DNA from: Siphonodentalium dalli
Lineage: Eukaryota > Mollusca > Scaphopoda > Gadilida > Siphonodentaliidae
DNA: 64,000 nucleotides
Direction of reading: 5' to 3'
Assembly: GCA_032622095.1 (NCBI GenBank)
Contig: CP136068.1
Location: 111,243,546-111,307,545 of the forward strand
Position numbers and translations under genes: made by a program. Positions 22,804 to 34,330 of the stretch are shown here, one piece after another; position 1 is the first letter of the stretch, and each line of letters opens with the position of its first letter. The notes below the pieces were generated by a model that worked only from the letters and a program-made list of their open reading frames with translations, ran no database searches and was not told the DNA's origin.

Positions 22804-24669
22804 TTAATCACAATAAGAAGTTTGATCAGAATCAGGTTTATTCAGACCAAATAAAACATCAAGAGGTAACCGTGGTTCTCTTCCGAACATCAACTGAAAA
22901 GGAGCAAAACCAGTAGTTTCATGCCTAGTACAATTGTAAGCATGAACAAGAGGACCTATGTGAGATTTCCAATCATGTTTCTGGTCAGGATTAAGAGTAC
23001 CTAACATACTAGTAAGTGTGCGATTAAATCGCTCTGTAACACCATTCCCCATCGGATGATAAGGAGTAGTTCGGGACTTCTTGATGCTGCAAAGCTGACA
23101 AAGTTCAGAAATAAGTTGAGATTCAAAATTAGCACCTTGATCACTATGAATACGTTGAGGATAACCATAATGAATAAAGAAATTGTTAAACAATACATCA
23201 GCAGTAGTCTTTGCAGTCATGTTCCTTGTAGGATAAGCCTGTGCATATTTAGTAAAATGATCTGTCATAACAAGAACATATTGGTAACCACCTTTATAAC
23301 AATCAAGAGTAAGAAAATCAATACAAACAAGTTCAAGGGGTTGAGAAGTAGTAATTGATACCAAAGGGGCTCTGAAATTCGGATTAGTTTTCACTCGAAG
23401 ACATCTATGACAATGTTTTATCCAATCATCGACAGCACTGTCGATACCTGGAAAATAAAATCTTTCTTTCACAAGTGAAACTGTTCTGTCACGACCTGGA
23501 TGTCCAATATCATTATGTAATGATTTAAGAACAAAAGTAATCTGTGAATGTGGTAAAACAAGCTGAGTGGTGGTTTTACCATTAAAAGTGGACTCTCTAT
23601 AAAGAACTCCTCGCTGCAACCTAAGCTTAGAAAAATGTCTTAAAAATGCTGAATGAAGCTTAGAAGGGGGAAGGGACTTTCTCTTTGGGCAACTATTTCT
23701 TCTCACGGCTGATAACCATACGGACAATACATCATCTCTTTCCTGCAATCTTCTCCAATCCTTATAATTCATTTCATCAAGATCATGACCTACATCATCT
23801 TGAACAGAATTTAAAACATCAGTGCTGCAACATAAACTTTCAACAAAAGGTTGCTGCACCTGTAGTGAATTACAAATAACTTGTACTGAATCATTTGTAA
23901 TAATATCTGGAGGAGGTGTATCCAACCTGGATAAAGCATCTGCATCGGTATTAGATTTACCGGGTCTGTAAACAATATCAAATTTAAAAGAACCTAAGGC
24001 TGATAACCATCTCTGTCCAGTGGCATCTAATTTGGCTGAAGTTAAAACATATGTTAAAGGATTGTTATCAGTATACACTACAAAATAATTACCATATAAA
24101 TAGTAATAAAACTTTTCTGTAACTGCCCACTTTAAAGCTAAAAATTCTAACTTATGTGCCGGGTAATTCTTTTCTGCTGCTGTGGTTCCTCGGCTGCCAT
24201 ACGCAATAACTCTCTTCACGCCATCGATCTCTTGGTAAAGGACACAACCTAAACCATGACGGGATGCATCAGTATGGACTTCAAAGGGCCTGCTGTAATC
24301 GGGGTAACCTAAAATGGGGGGATTAGAAAGACGATCTTTCAAAGTATTAAATGCAGACTGCTGCTCATGCTCCCATTTCCATTTCCCTGTAAAAGAGGAT
24401 TTAACCTTGTTCTTTGGCTTCTTTGTATTTGTAGGGGGAAGTAAATCTGTCAAGGGCTTAGCAATCCTGGAAAAATTTGGACAATATTTTCTGTAGTATC
24501 CTGCAAAGCCAAGAAATGATCGCAATTGATCAGAGTTCTTGGGAACTGGCCAGTTGACAATTTTGTCAACTTTCGCAGGATCCGACTCGATACCTTTCTC
24601 TGAAACTACATGGCCTACATATGAGACACGGCGCATGAAAAATTTACACTTTGCTGGAGCCAGTTTCAA
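22804..24669 (-). pseudogene. Gypsy pol: RT thumb, RNase H and integrase
   Basis: The frame (621 codons) starts inside the reverse transcriptase thumb (GHVVSEKGIESDPAKV). It continues with RNase H, showing all acidic positions: D134 in VHTDAS, E175 in KLEFLALK, D201 in YTDNN, and D242/D244 in NTDADALSR. The integrase follows with H385/H390 and C420/C423 as the zinc site and the catalytic triad D451, D510, E546 at the classical D-35-E spacing. All catalytic residues are intact. The apparent Met is not a true start: the domain continues from the upstream frame, and sequence is open to about 24690. The frame ends at a TAA in the middle of integrase. Confidence 0.93.
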
Positions 24670-26687
24670 ACCACATTCTCTGAGCCTGTCAAAACAAGTC
24701 TAAGTCGCTCCAACATCTCTGGAACAGATTTTGACCATACAATGACGTCATCAACATAAATATTACATATATTCCTGTTAAGACCATCGAGGCAGTCTTC
24801 CATCATTCTCTGAAAGCTAGAAGGACTATTGTTCAAACCAAATGCTAATCTATTATATTCATAGAATCCTAGACCTCCAACAGTAAAAGCTGTTCTCTCC
24901 TTGTGCTCCTCTGCAATATCCAATTGATGAAAACCAGATTTGAGGTCGAGAACTGAGTAGTACTTGGCACCTGCTAAGTAATCAAAAAGGTCTTCAGGCC
25001 TAGGGAGTGCATAATTATCTGGAATAGTGCGTTTATTTAAAATTCTAAAATCTGTACACATACGAAGGTCATTTGAACCCTTCTTCCTAACTAAAACAAC
25101 ATTAGAAAAATATGGACTGTGAGATCGGCATATAATGCCGGCAGCTAACAACTGGTGAAGATGATTTCTCACTTCATCAATCATGCTTGGAGGTAAACGT
25201 CTCGGACGATCCTTGAAAGGCGTAGAATCATACATGTCGATCCTATGCTTAACTGCACTGTAAAAACCTAAGTCAAGATCATGCTGTGAAAAAACATCTG
25301 AAAATTCTTTGATAAGATTCAATGCGACAGATATATCCTTTACATCATCAAGAGAAGAAACATCAATAGTAATTTTATCAAGAAATGAAGAGGTAGTTTC
25401 TGAACCTGGGGAGGTTTCAATATCTTGCTCAACAGAGACTGGCTGTACCTGACAAATAACAGAGTTGGGTGCTATACTGATATTCCTAGAAGAAATATTT
25501 GACAAGTGAACATCAACAGTATCAGTGCTCTTGAAATCATATTTCACAATATATGGACCTATCTCTAAAAATTTGAACCGCTCATCATCTGGGAGAGGCT
25601 GCAAAATAGCACATGTGGGTTGGTAAGGAATCTTGTGATCAATAAAACCAGTAACAACTTTCTTAGTATTAGGATGGAGAATAACATGAGTATTCTCAGC
25701 AGACTTTACATGACCTAGAACAAAGTTGTGTTTAGCAAGTTCTTTCTCCCTAGAGATCATGCATCTGAATGCCATGAACCAAGATGATGACAAGTTTGCA
25801 TTCTGTAAAAACCTGTTACCATGTGCACCCTTGCACAACTGCATGAGTTCTGAAAGAATATTAGTTCCTAGCAAAAATGGCACTGACATGTTATAAGAAC
25901 TGTTTGGCACTACAAGAAAAATGAACTCTTTGCCGGAATCTTGTCCTAAGGAGGGAACTGTAATAGGACACTGAATATATCCAAGATAAGGGAGTTTGTT
26001 GCCATCAGCACACTCTATATTAAGTATAACGGACAAGGGCTGCAAAGGAATATGTTTCAAGAAGGTGCTGTAAAATTGCTCGCAAATTGTGGAGCAAGTC
26101 GAACCTGTATCAACAAGTGCCTTAGTATTGTAACCTGAAACAATAATATCTGACTCCGTAGCATTTCCATTTATACAATGTTCCTTACTGGAATCATTAA
26201 CAAATTGTGATTTGTTAATATATCTCCGGGATCTATCCTGTGGACGAATTTTTTTATCTCTATCATAGTAGCGATAGTATCCACCTTTCCTACAACCAAA
26301 CGCTTTATGCGTCAAATCACCACATTTCCAACATCCGGTGTATCTACCAGATACATACTCTCCTTGTAATCTATCATTTGTGGGATTACTATAATCATTT
26401 CTCTCATCTGAAACATTATGTGACTCCTTCTGAAAATAATGAGCATTATCGCTTCTCTCAGTATACTGCCTGCTGCGATTCCTATTCCGATATCTCTGCG
26501 AACGCTGTCTGGAGTAAGAGTTATAACCACTGTTATAATTATCATTGCTGTAATAATTATTATTGCTGTAATTATTATCATAATTATTTGCACTATTTCT
26601 CTTCAACTCCTCTATCTGAACTGTCAATTCCATAATCTCAGCTCTCAGCTTTTCCAACATAACTTCTTCTGAAATCTGTGACGCCAT
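24666..26687 (-). pseudogene. Gypsy zinc knuckle, protease and RT fingers/palm
   Basis: The frame has 673 codons. A predicted coiled coil (about 8-32) leads into an Asn/Tyr-rich then Arg-rich stretch (33-75). A CCHC zinc knuckle follows (119-132, CX2CX4HX4C), then an aspartic protease with DTG at 193-195 and FLLGTN near 272-276. The reverse transcriptase starts near 500, with the catalytic YVDD at 644-647. It stops at 24666, while the thumb continues in another frame, so one base is lost or shifted near 24688-24694. The start ATG is preceded in frame by TAG, so it is credible. No capsid domain lies between the coiled coil and the knuckle. Function if repaired: reverse transcription and polyprotein cleavage. 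Confidence 0.9.
24686..24696 (-). other. Frameshift point in reverse transcriptase
   Basis: The thumb of the reverse transcriptase changes frame by -1 here, at a run of four T on the minus strand (24691-24694). The bases do not form a canonical X-XXY-YYZ slippery site, so a lost base in the homopolymer is the simpler reading. A programmed shift cannot be excluded. Confidence 0.7.
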
Positions 26688-29293
26688 CTTTCGCTAACTC
26701 GGAAATAGCTAGAAAAAGTTTGAAAATATTTCAACCACGATCGACCTACAAATTCTAAGAAATATCTCGGAGGAAAAAAACAAGTGTCGCTTTAACTACA
26801 TGTAACTGGAATAAAAAAAAAAATTCAATTCGAAACCAACAAAAGAATTCTGGGAAAAAAAATCACTAAGTGTAAAGGTCAAAGTAAATAACCTTGTTGA
26901 ATGCTGAAAACGTCAAATGAAAATAAACTAAACTCAATATCTGAAAAAAAACCAACGCGCTGAAATGTATACAGAAAAACCTAAGTATTTTCTGCAAACC
27001 AACTCAGAAATCACTGAAAAACAAAATTCATTTTGTAATTAAACCTGCGGGGAAAAAAAAATAATTCTGCGGAAAAATTTTTATTCAAGAAAAATTCTCA
27101 AGTCCTACTACGTAAGAAAAATTATGAAATATAAAAATTTCTCAACTTCACCGTAACTCAGAACACTGTAAGTCACCTACAATTTGACTACCAAACGAAT
27201 ACCTACAAGTCGCATAAAAATTCAAAATTATTCTGCGATTTAATATTCAAATCACCTATTTCTGCTCGCTATCTGACGTCAACTGAAAAAATTTCAAAGT
27301 CAAATCTAACCTGATCTATCACAAACTACAACTCAACAATTGAAAAATAAATTAATTTTCCATGACGTCACCAATAAGTCACCTAATTTCAAGTTAATTG
27401 TGCCGTCCGGCAACAAAACTGAAATATAATCAATCACGTGTTGACACAACAACACAAATGAATATTAACATTCACCGTCAACTGAAAGTTGATTCGAAAA
27501 ATTATTTTCCGAACTTGCTCTGAAAAATCACCTATTTTCGAGCTATATACTCCACCGTCAACTACAAAATTCTCAAATCACAAGTCACCGTCACTGAAAA
27601 TCAATAAAGATTTTTACAATCACCTATTGTCGCACTATAAATTCAACGTCGTCTGAAAATTTGATTACAAATTTCACTTCCGCTTGCATGCTAAGTGTGG
27701 ACTGGCTGAAAATTTATAAGTTTTCTTGCCGACAACTGCTACTAATTAGTTTTGTTAAGTTAAACTTCCACCTAATTAGTGTCGCGAAGAATTTAACTCA
27801 TGCACCTATCTGATGAAATGAGATGAAAGCAAGCGCAATGCGTACTTGGCTCACCAAAAAAAAAAATTCAGTGGGAAAGAGGGTGTGGCAGGGGAGGGGT
27901 CAGGGTTGACTCACCGTTAACCTGAGACTCCGACAACTGCAGGCTCCGACACCAACTTACCATGTCACGACTATCAACAAACCAAGATGACAACACCTGC
28001 TTGTACTACCAGAACTAGTTGGGACAATTTGTCCAACACCGGATCTGAAAACTACTAACTTATTAATGCAAAGTCAGAATTGCATTGCATAATGTTGGAG
28101 ACAAAAGGTATTTATCACAATGTCACAACAAAGTGACGACCGAATGTCCAGAAATTTAGAAAAATTCTCGACCAATTTCGGTTTCAGAAAATCTCCGGGA
28201 AAGAGGGTGTGGCAGGGGAGGGGTCAGGGTTGACTCACCGTTAACCTGAGACTCCGACAACTGCAGACTCCGACACCAACTTACCATGTCACGACTATCA
28301 ACAAACCAAGATGACAACACCTGCTTGTACTACCAGAACTAGTTGGGACAATTTGTCCAACACCGGATCTGAAAACTACTAACTTATTAATGCAAAGTCA
28401 GAATTGCATTGCATAATGTTGGAGACAAAAGGTATTTATCACAATGTCACAACAAAGTGACGACCGAATGTCCAGAAATTTAGAAAAATTCTCGACCAAT
28501 TTCGGTTTCAGAAAATCTCCGGTATGTGCAATGATATTCACCTTGCAATTCACAAGCTGACATTTGGCCTATGCATTCAGTACTGGAACATTTAATACAA
28601 CAAATGTCACTTCTTTGACAATGTTTTAGTCAAAGAAAAACTTTGACAGCATACAATACATAATGTGTGGCTGGACGGATATATTATATACCTAACTACA
28701 CCTAAACAAAAGCTAATAATTAGCTTTAAAGGCTACTAAAGTTGGTCAGACTATACAACAACAAACTACCATGTGCTTATTTGTTTACTTTCTGTTCTGA
28801 CCAATAGAAAATGTAATCCGGTGACGAAACGAAAACGAAACCACGGACTACCAAATTCCGGAAAATACAACTTTACCGGGTTTCAATTTACCAAAATCCG
28901 GACCACGATATATTGGCAGAGTAACAAATCGAATTTAATGCCTGGACGTTGCCCAAACGCTAAAAACGACTAAACAGAGCTGACAATACAAAAATTTAGA
29001 CATAATTATGATATTAAAGGAATACAGCCACACCAAAACAATGTGTTTACAAATTTCACTGAATAACATGAACATTTTAAATTTTCAACAAAATTCATCA
29101 ATTTTCAACAGAATTTATGTTTTTTATGCATTTATTAGCATAGAACTGTTCAAATCTGATTGTCTCTTCCACTCCAACGCTGAATATCTCCAGAAATCCT
29201 GATTGTCATTTTTCAGACCGAAAACACGAAATTTCACCAAGTTCCAATTTTCTCACCAATTTCAAAGTTCCACACTATACTCAGAGATTAAAG
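26688..29293 (-). other. Long non-coding leader of the Gypsy element
   Basis: About 2.6 kb between the primer-binding site and the first ATG of the zinc-knuckle ORF hold no minus-strand frame of note. This is where a capsid-encoding gag would normally be. The part nearest pol is very T-rich on the coding strand, like an intron. A good splice-acceptor-like CTTTTTCTAG ends at 26709, 22 bp before the ATG. The part further upstream holds the 324-bp duplication with donor-like sites. Splicing is an inference. Confidence 0.55.
27873..28522 (-). repeat. 324-bp tandem duplication in the Gypsy leader
   Basis: The units 27873-28196 and 28197-28520 differ by about one base (GCAGGCTCC versus GCAGACTCC). 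On the coding (minus) strand each unit carries ATGGTAAGT (donor at 27960 and 28284) and CGGTGAGT (donor at 27914 and 28238), both close to the consensus 5' splice site. Near identity means the duplication is very recent, or was copied during reverse transcription. Confidence 0.88.
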
Positions 29294-29311
29294 CTATACA
29301 CGTGGGCGCCA
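29294..29311 (-). promoter_or_regulatory. Primer-binding site, tRNA-Lys-like
   Basis: One base after the 5' LTR the minus strand reads TGGCGCCCACGTGTATAG. TGGCGCCCA complements the 3' end of a lysine tRNA, as used by several retroelements. The match weakens after the first nine or so bases, so the primer identity is tentative. Confidence 0.65.
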
Positions 29312-29312
29312 T

Positions 29313-30462
29313 TGTGGTAGAGCACAGGGGTGGGTCTTAAGAGAACCATGTCGCTATCACAAACATTTGTAGGGCTCTGAGTCTAAACATCTGGCAGGGT
29401 CTATAGAAAGCTGAGCCTACCTTTAAAAGTCTTCATCATGCATTTATTGGATACTCATCATCATGCAATACTAAACGGAACACAATCCAAACATCACAAG
29501 ACAGGGATGACATCACACACATCTACAGACAGCTAGACATCCAACAACATCAAACATCAGACATCAGACATCAAGATGAGAGATCCAGATGACCAACGAA
29601 ATAACCAACAGGAGTTACAGGACCCTGGCGAACAAATACATAGGTTGTAGTTGCTGCCGAATAAATATCCAGTATGGATATTAATAAATATGTGAAATGT
29701 GATTGTGTCAAAAACCAACTTCCCTATTGTCGATATAAACAACTATTTGACACAATCCTAACTGTGACGAACAGTTAGAAATAAAACCTATATTGCTGGT
29801 ATAAAAGGGATATTATGAACGCAGCGTGAGATTTCCTAAATCCTACATTATGGGGCAAATATGTTTATGCAAATGTGACAACACTAAAGTTTCAAAACCG
29901 AAGACAATATTATTAAAATACAAGCTATAATAACGGGTGACAACATATAACAAATATTACATACCATCCTTTGGAAAGCATAGGTCAGATGTCATAACGT
30001 AGTATTACTTCTTAAACTTATTAACATTCTTCGAGCATGAAGAAATTAGGATAACACTGAGAGTGTTATACGATATTGCGATGCGTACACCTTGGTGACG
30101 AAATACGGACTGAGAAAGCGCGGTAAATAAGCTTACCTGTGATTGGCTAAAACACCTTAGTATCAGAGAGTTAGATCTCAGATTGGGCGGTAAATAAAAG
30201 GTAGAGAATAGAGTGGATGAGATATTGGGCGAAAGTAGAAATAGGAAATAGCAAAATACAGATCAGCAATGAGACTAGGAAACGGGGAATGTGCAGAACG
30301 GAATAGCGCGAAATGGAATGAACCAAGTACGCGGAATGAAATGATTACAATGCGGCTATAAAATGTATATTAGTGAGTTAGGTTTAATAACTTAGTTAGT
30401 ATACATGTGTAGCATGTAATAAAGGCATATACTGATTTGGTATATAAAATAGCACGGTCACA
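29313..30462 (-). repeat. 5' LTR
   Basis: This is the upstream LTR with respect to pol, exactly 1,150 bp like its partner and bounded TG...CA. It would carry the promoter for the genomic RNA. Differences from the 3' LTR are single-base substitutions, for example near 29439, 29774, 29798, 30147 and 30459. Confidence 0.92.
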
Positions 30463-30466
30463 CTCA
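30463..30466. repeat. Target-site duplication CTCA (right)
   Basis: This matches 19758-19761 exactly and abuts the LTR end. Confidence 0.85.
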
Positions 30467-30468
30467 CT

Positions 30469-31540
30469 CCCCTGGTCAAGTGGTCCTGCTAATATGCTAT
30501 GATTCGGTTGGGTCCTGCTGAATTGCTATGATGATGTTAGGGCAAATTGATGCTGTTAACAAAAAGTACCGTTATATTTGTTTAATGTGTCATTTTCGTG
30601 GTGTTCCGATAATCTGAGCGTATAGTATCTTTTGGAAAATCCATTATGCGTATAAAAACCTTCACATTCATATTTTTTGCGAAATATTTTTAATACTGGC
30701 TGTATTATCTGTTGAAAATCTACGATAATCAAGATGGTTATATTAATGAATTTTTAGAAAAACCATCGCGGGCAGGGGGGGGGGGGGTGAAATTTTTTTT
30801 CCGGCACGTATGCCGGGGTGGGTGGGTGGTCAAAGCCACCAACAAGCAATTTTTTCCGCAACTAAAAAACAAATTTCCTGCTTGTTTTTTAGTGTTTTGG
30901 CAATGAGTTGGGCTTCAAAACCACTTTGAATGAGAGAAATAATGTAATTCTAACTGGTAAACTGACTGCAGGCAGTTATCGTGTTGTATTTTGTTTGCAA
31001 ATTTTGAAATCCAAGATGGCCGATGGCGGCCATGTTTTTTTGGCCGAATGACTTCAAAATGACTCATTCCTATTTACATGTCCATGTTAACATCCATGAT
31101 AAATAGTATGCACAGAAGTTCATATACAGCTGTTTACAGTGAATTCCCCCCCGCAAATCTCTGTTTTAGTGTTAAAAGGGGGGGGGGGTGTCAAAAAATG
31201 GTCGGAAAAAACTGCCGAAAACGGAAAAAAATTTGGCGGTGGGGGTCGGTGGGTACAAAAAATGATCGAAAGGGAAAAAATGCCATACGTGGCTGAAATT
31301 TTTTTCCGACCCCCCCCCCCCCCTTGTCGCGGGTATTATTATATTTTTTCAAAAATATATAGGTTCTTGAATGTTTCATACACACAAACTCGCTCGGATT
31401 AGCCAAACACCGCGAAAATGAAAACTGTAGAAAAAATAACGGTACTTTTGCGTAACGGCATCCGTTTGCCCTACCCGCATCATAGAAATTAAGCAGGACC
31501 ACCAGCATCATAGCATATTAGCAGGATCACTTGGCCAGGG
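30469..31540. mobile_element. CCTGGTCAAGTGG inverted-repeat element, copy 1
   Basis: The left end (CCCCTGGTCAAGTGGTCCTG, then CTAATATGCTATGAT) is mirrored by the right end (ATCATAGCATATTAGCAGGA, then TCACTTGGCCAGGG). Further in, GGGCAAATTGATGC...AAAAAGTACCGTTAT pairs with ATAACGGTACTTTTGCG...CCGTTTGCCC, giving terminal repeats of over 100 bp. The middle holds G-runs (30776-30787, about 31180-31189), a C-run (about 31311-31323) and one satellite-like CCAAGATGGCCGATGGCGGCC unit. There is no transposase. Confidence 0.8.
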
Positions 31541-32340
31541 TGAACACAATCATTACTAAAATGAAATTTGATGTCACTAATTTGTTCCTCTCTTCCGAAT
31601 GTATAAGATAAGATAAGATAAGATACGTTTTAATGGTCTTTAAGACACATATTGGTGTATAGGACAACCTTCATGTATAAATACAAATAAACTGGAATAC
31701 ATTGTATATATGTGATATACATGTATCAAGTAACAGATTAACAGAAAATGTAAAGATGTAGAATATCAAATTATTTGATTTATTACTGGACATAAGTCAC
31801 CTGTGGAAGGATTTGATGTACCATATGGTATCATTCTTTTTCTTCCAGTCTTCATCCCCATTTTCTATAAAATTCATTCATGTCGCCAACACGTACAAGT
31901 ACTGGATGTGTGCTGCACACATACTGACAATAAAAGTGAAAGGCTAGATATGGGTTGTTTCTCATTGAAGTGACCTAATTTCATATTGTCAGCTGATAAT
32001 CGGCTGATAATCGAAAAGGGTCAAAACATCACCAGAAATGGTCGGAGCGGACACAAATTTGAACTTGGTCGAGAGTTTTTCATAAGTATATAGAACATAG
32101 AGGAATGTTTATAAGATTATGTCAACATTATTCAAGTTATCAAGTTTCGGACGGATGAACACCGCTCAATCTAAGATATATACTATATATAGGATAGCTT
32201 CCACTATATACTAGCTGAAGCAGGTTCACAAAGCCTTTATTCTGCATCGGAGGGGACTTTGCGAACATTTCGATCCTAGACAGGCTCCACATGGACAGGT
32301 CAGGAACATCCTGAATTCCAATATTATAGTGGTATATTAC
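31541..32340. other. Spacer with (ATAAG)n microsatellite
   Basis: GATAAGATAAGATAAGATA lies at about 31605-31624, followed by TTTTAATGGTCTTTAAGACACATATTGG. Such runs often mark the 3' end of LINE insertions, but no coding part is seen. Confidence 0.4.
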
Positions 32341-32890
32341 CATTAAAGATGGATTATCTCTTTAGATAACAAATTTGAAATAGTTGCGTGGGTATAAAAT
32401 AATAAATATGATTTGAAGACCCCTGTCCGGAAAGGCTTCTATCAATTAATATTGATTTTATTTCGAATATTTTATTGGGACCGTTTATTTGTCTATTTTT
32501 AGAACAGACCGTTCGGATGATACCATATAGCGATATAGAGCATTAGGCTGTTCCTATGGCTACGTACCGAACGTCAAATGTTCCAGATTGATTGGTTGTA
32601 TTGTTTTATTCCATAGTTATAAGCGATAATGAGTATAATTAACATTTATTTGTGACAAAATTACACGATACAAATTCTGGTCTCTGTTAACAGTAACCAC
32701 TATTGTTCGTTAGCTAAACAACCACACCTTTTTAGACCAGAAAATATTCGAAATAAAATTAATATTAATTGATAAAAGCATTTCCGGACAGGAGTCTTCG
32801 ATTCAGATCTAATATTTTTTACCCCTGTAACTACATGTATATAATACGTGTTTACAAAGAGATAATCGTCCTTAAACGTTTTGTGAATTT
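32341..32890. mobile_element. Foldback element, AAAGATGGATTATC family, copy 1
   Basis: The left 140 bp (AAAGATGGATTATCTCTTTAG, ACCCCTGTCCGGAAAGGCTTC, ATCAATTAATATTGATTTTA) is mirrored on the right (TAAAATTAATATTAATTGATA, GCATTTCCGGACAGGAGTC, GAGATAATCGTCC). The same structure recurs at 54737-55265, and half of it at about 50095-50225. Confidence 0.75.
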
Positions 32891-33353
32891 GATAAAAGAG
32901 GGATAATCCAAAAATCATATTTCACACAAATTATTCAAAATCGGTGTTAAACTAATATGGTATCATACATATGTTTTGTTCAGGAGAATGATTAGTCATG
33001 ACGGCACCAGATAAGCAACTCAATTACTAAATTAGCATTCAATTAGTTTAACTTTTGTTATGAAGGAGCGATTGAGTCATCCTGTTACATGTATTGTCAT
33101 TTAGAAGGAATATATTGGTAATATTATTGAATAACAAAGCTAGCGCAAAAGATTACACAACAAATTTTGTCAGACGAATGTTCATTCGCTGCCATATTGT
33201 TAAGAGTGATATTTGGCTGTGCACTGGTATGCACCATCTTCTATTCCCGACGCAAATAAGGGAAACATGAATATGTTATGGTCATATACCACTATAATAG
33301 TGGAAGTCAGGATGTGCGTGACCTGATGGAAGCCTTTATTCAGCGGCGTTGGT
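32891..33353. other. Spacer, nothing recognised
   Basis: AT-rich, no supported feature. Confidence 0.4.
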
Positions 33354-33600
33354 GCATGTTGCCATTTTGTGCGCGTTGTGCGCTTTTTGATCGTTTAAAC
33401 ATTTTGATTTAAAAAAAAATTCAAATTAATGTTTTGTCTAAAATCTAAATTTTGAAAAAACTAACACCGTTATAACATTCACCGGGGTACCCCGAGTCAC
33501 CACACAAAATATGATGGAAATTTAAATCGGTCCAATGGTCTGGGAGAATTATCGCGAATAGACAGACAGAACTGCTCTTTTATATATTTAGATATACACA
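33354..33600. repeat. Satellite-element ends without satellite
   Basis: GTGCGCTTTTTGATCGTTTAAACATTTTGATTT resembles 9110-9155, and AAAAAACTAACACCGTTATAACATTCAC matches 10590-10620. The GATGGCCGCC array that separates these two segments at 9.2-10.4 kb is missing. The tail (GAATAGACAGACAGAACTGCTCTTTTATATATTTAGAT) looks like a transposon terminus. Confidence 0.45.
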
Positions 33601-34080
33601 AACACAATACATATAACAAACATTTGGCTCTTGAAAATCGCGAGGGGTTAACTTATTAACGATCGACTGCCTTCCGGCTATCCCCTTTACAAATTCTGCA
33701 ACTTTATTTATGAGGAAATGAACTGACATAGCACAAAACCAAGGTGGAAATCTGATTCCGTAAGTTATATAATCGAAGAAAAAATCTGCGGGGAAAAAGA
33801 CTATCACGTGATTATATAACAGGAAATACATGGTAGAAATCAGGAAATTACGGTCGATCACCCTAAGAGTCAGACTATGGTATAATTAATTATTTATGTA
33901 AGTAACCTACTCCAGATCGTAAAGCATGTATTGATCGCCTGATGACGCAATATATCATGCTTCCAAGATAATTTAAAGCGACACATAATCTTCAGTTCTC
34001 ATAGTAACCCTTTCTGAACTAACTGGATTCTCCCGTCAGCTATAATAACAGTATATTATATATAGTGGAATGTTCTATTA
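33601..34080. other. Spacer, nothing recognised
   Basis: A minus-strand frame of 93 codons here has no domain I know and is probably chance. Confidence 0.35.
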
Positions 34081-34330
34081 TTAAAGTGATGTGAAACACT
34101 CCGGTAGGGTGATAAAATAGAAATGGAGAATAATCTTGCTCAAAGTAGTAAGTTTTACAAATAGTATATCCAAATTGACAACAAACACCGCCATTCTTAT
34201 ATATTAATTAAATACAGTGACTCTCGATGGCGATATCGTTTTCGTTAACTTATCACAAATAGTTGCGTCCCGAATCGAGAAGTAAATATTTACAATTGCG
34301 CGTAGTACAGACGACGTTTTAGTGGCGAAT
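34081..34330 (+). repeat. TTAAAGTGATGTGAAACACT family, copy 1 (cut off)
   Basis: This matches 47682-48010 and, inverted, 49220-49547 over about 240 bp (GGTAGGGTGATAAAATAGAAATGGAG, CGTCCCGAATCGAGAAGTAAATATTTACAA). The similarity stops where the hAT-like element begins, so that element interrupted it. Confidence 0.7.

Larger units (their letters stand above)
19762..30462 (-). mobile_element. Ty3/Gypsy-type LTR retrotransposon, 10.7 kb
   Basis: The element runs on the minus strand. It has two 1,150-bp LTRs (TG...CA) that differ at roughly nine positions, a 4-bp target duplication CTCA, a primer-binding site, a polypurine tract and one pol region. The pol domains run zinc knuckle, protease, reverse transcriptase, RNase H, integrase, which is the Ty3/Gypsy (Metaviridae) order. 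About 99% LTR identity means a fairly recent insertion. Pol is broken at three points, and no capsid-type Gag or envelope frame is visible, so the copy cannot be autonomous as read. It sits directly against the left end of the element at 30469. Confidence 0.93.

Noticed and set aside
24664-24696. Programmed -1 frameshift in pol
   Set aside because: The position is inside the RT thumb and not between gag and pol, and there is no canonical slippery heptamer. A lost base is simpler.
26240-26672. Plus-strand His/Tyr- and Ile-rich frames
   Set aside because: They are antisense shadows of the Asn/Tyr-rich low-complexity part of the zinc-knuckle ORF.
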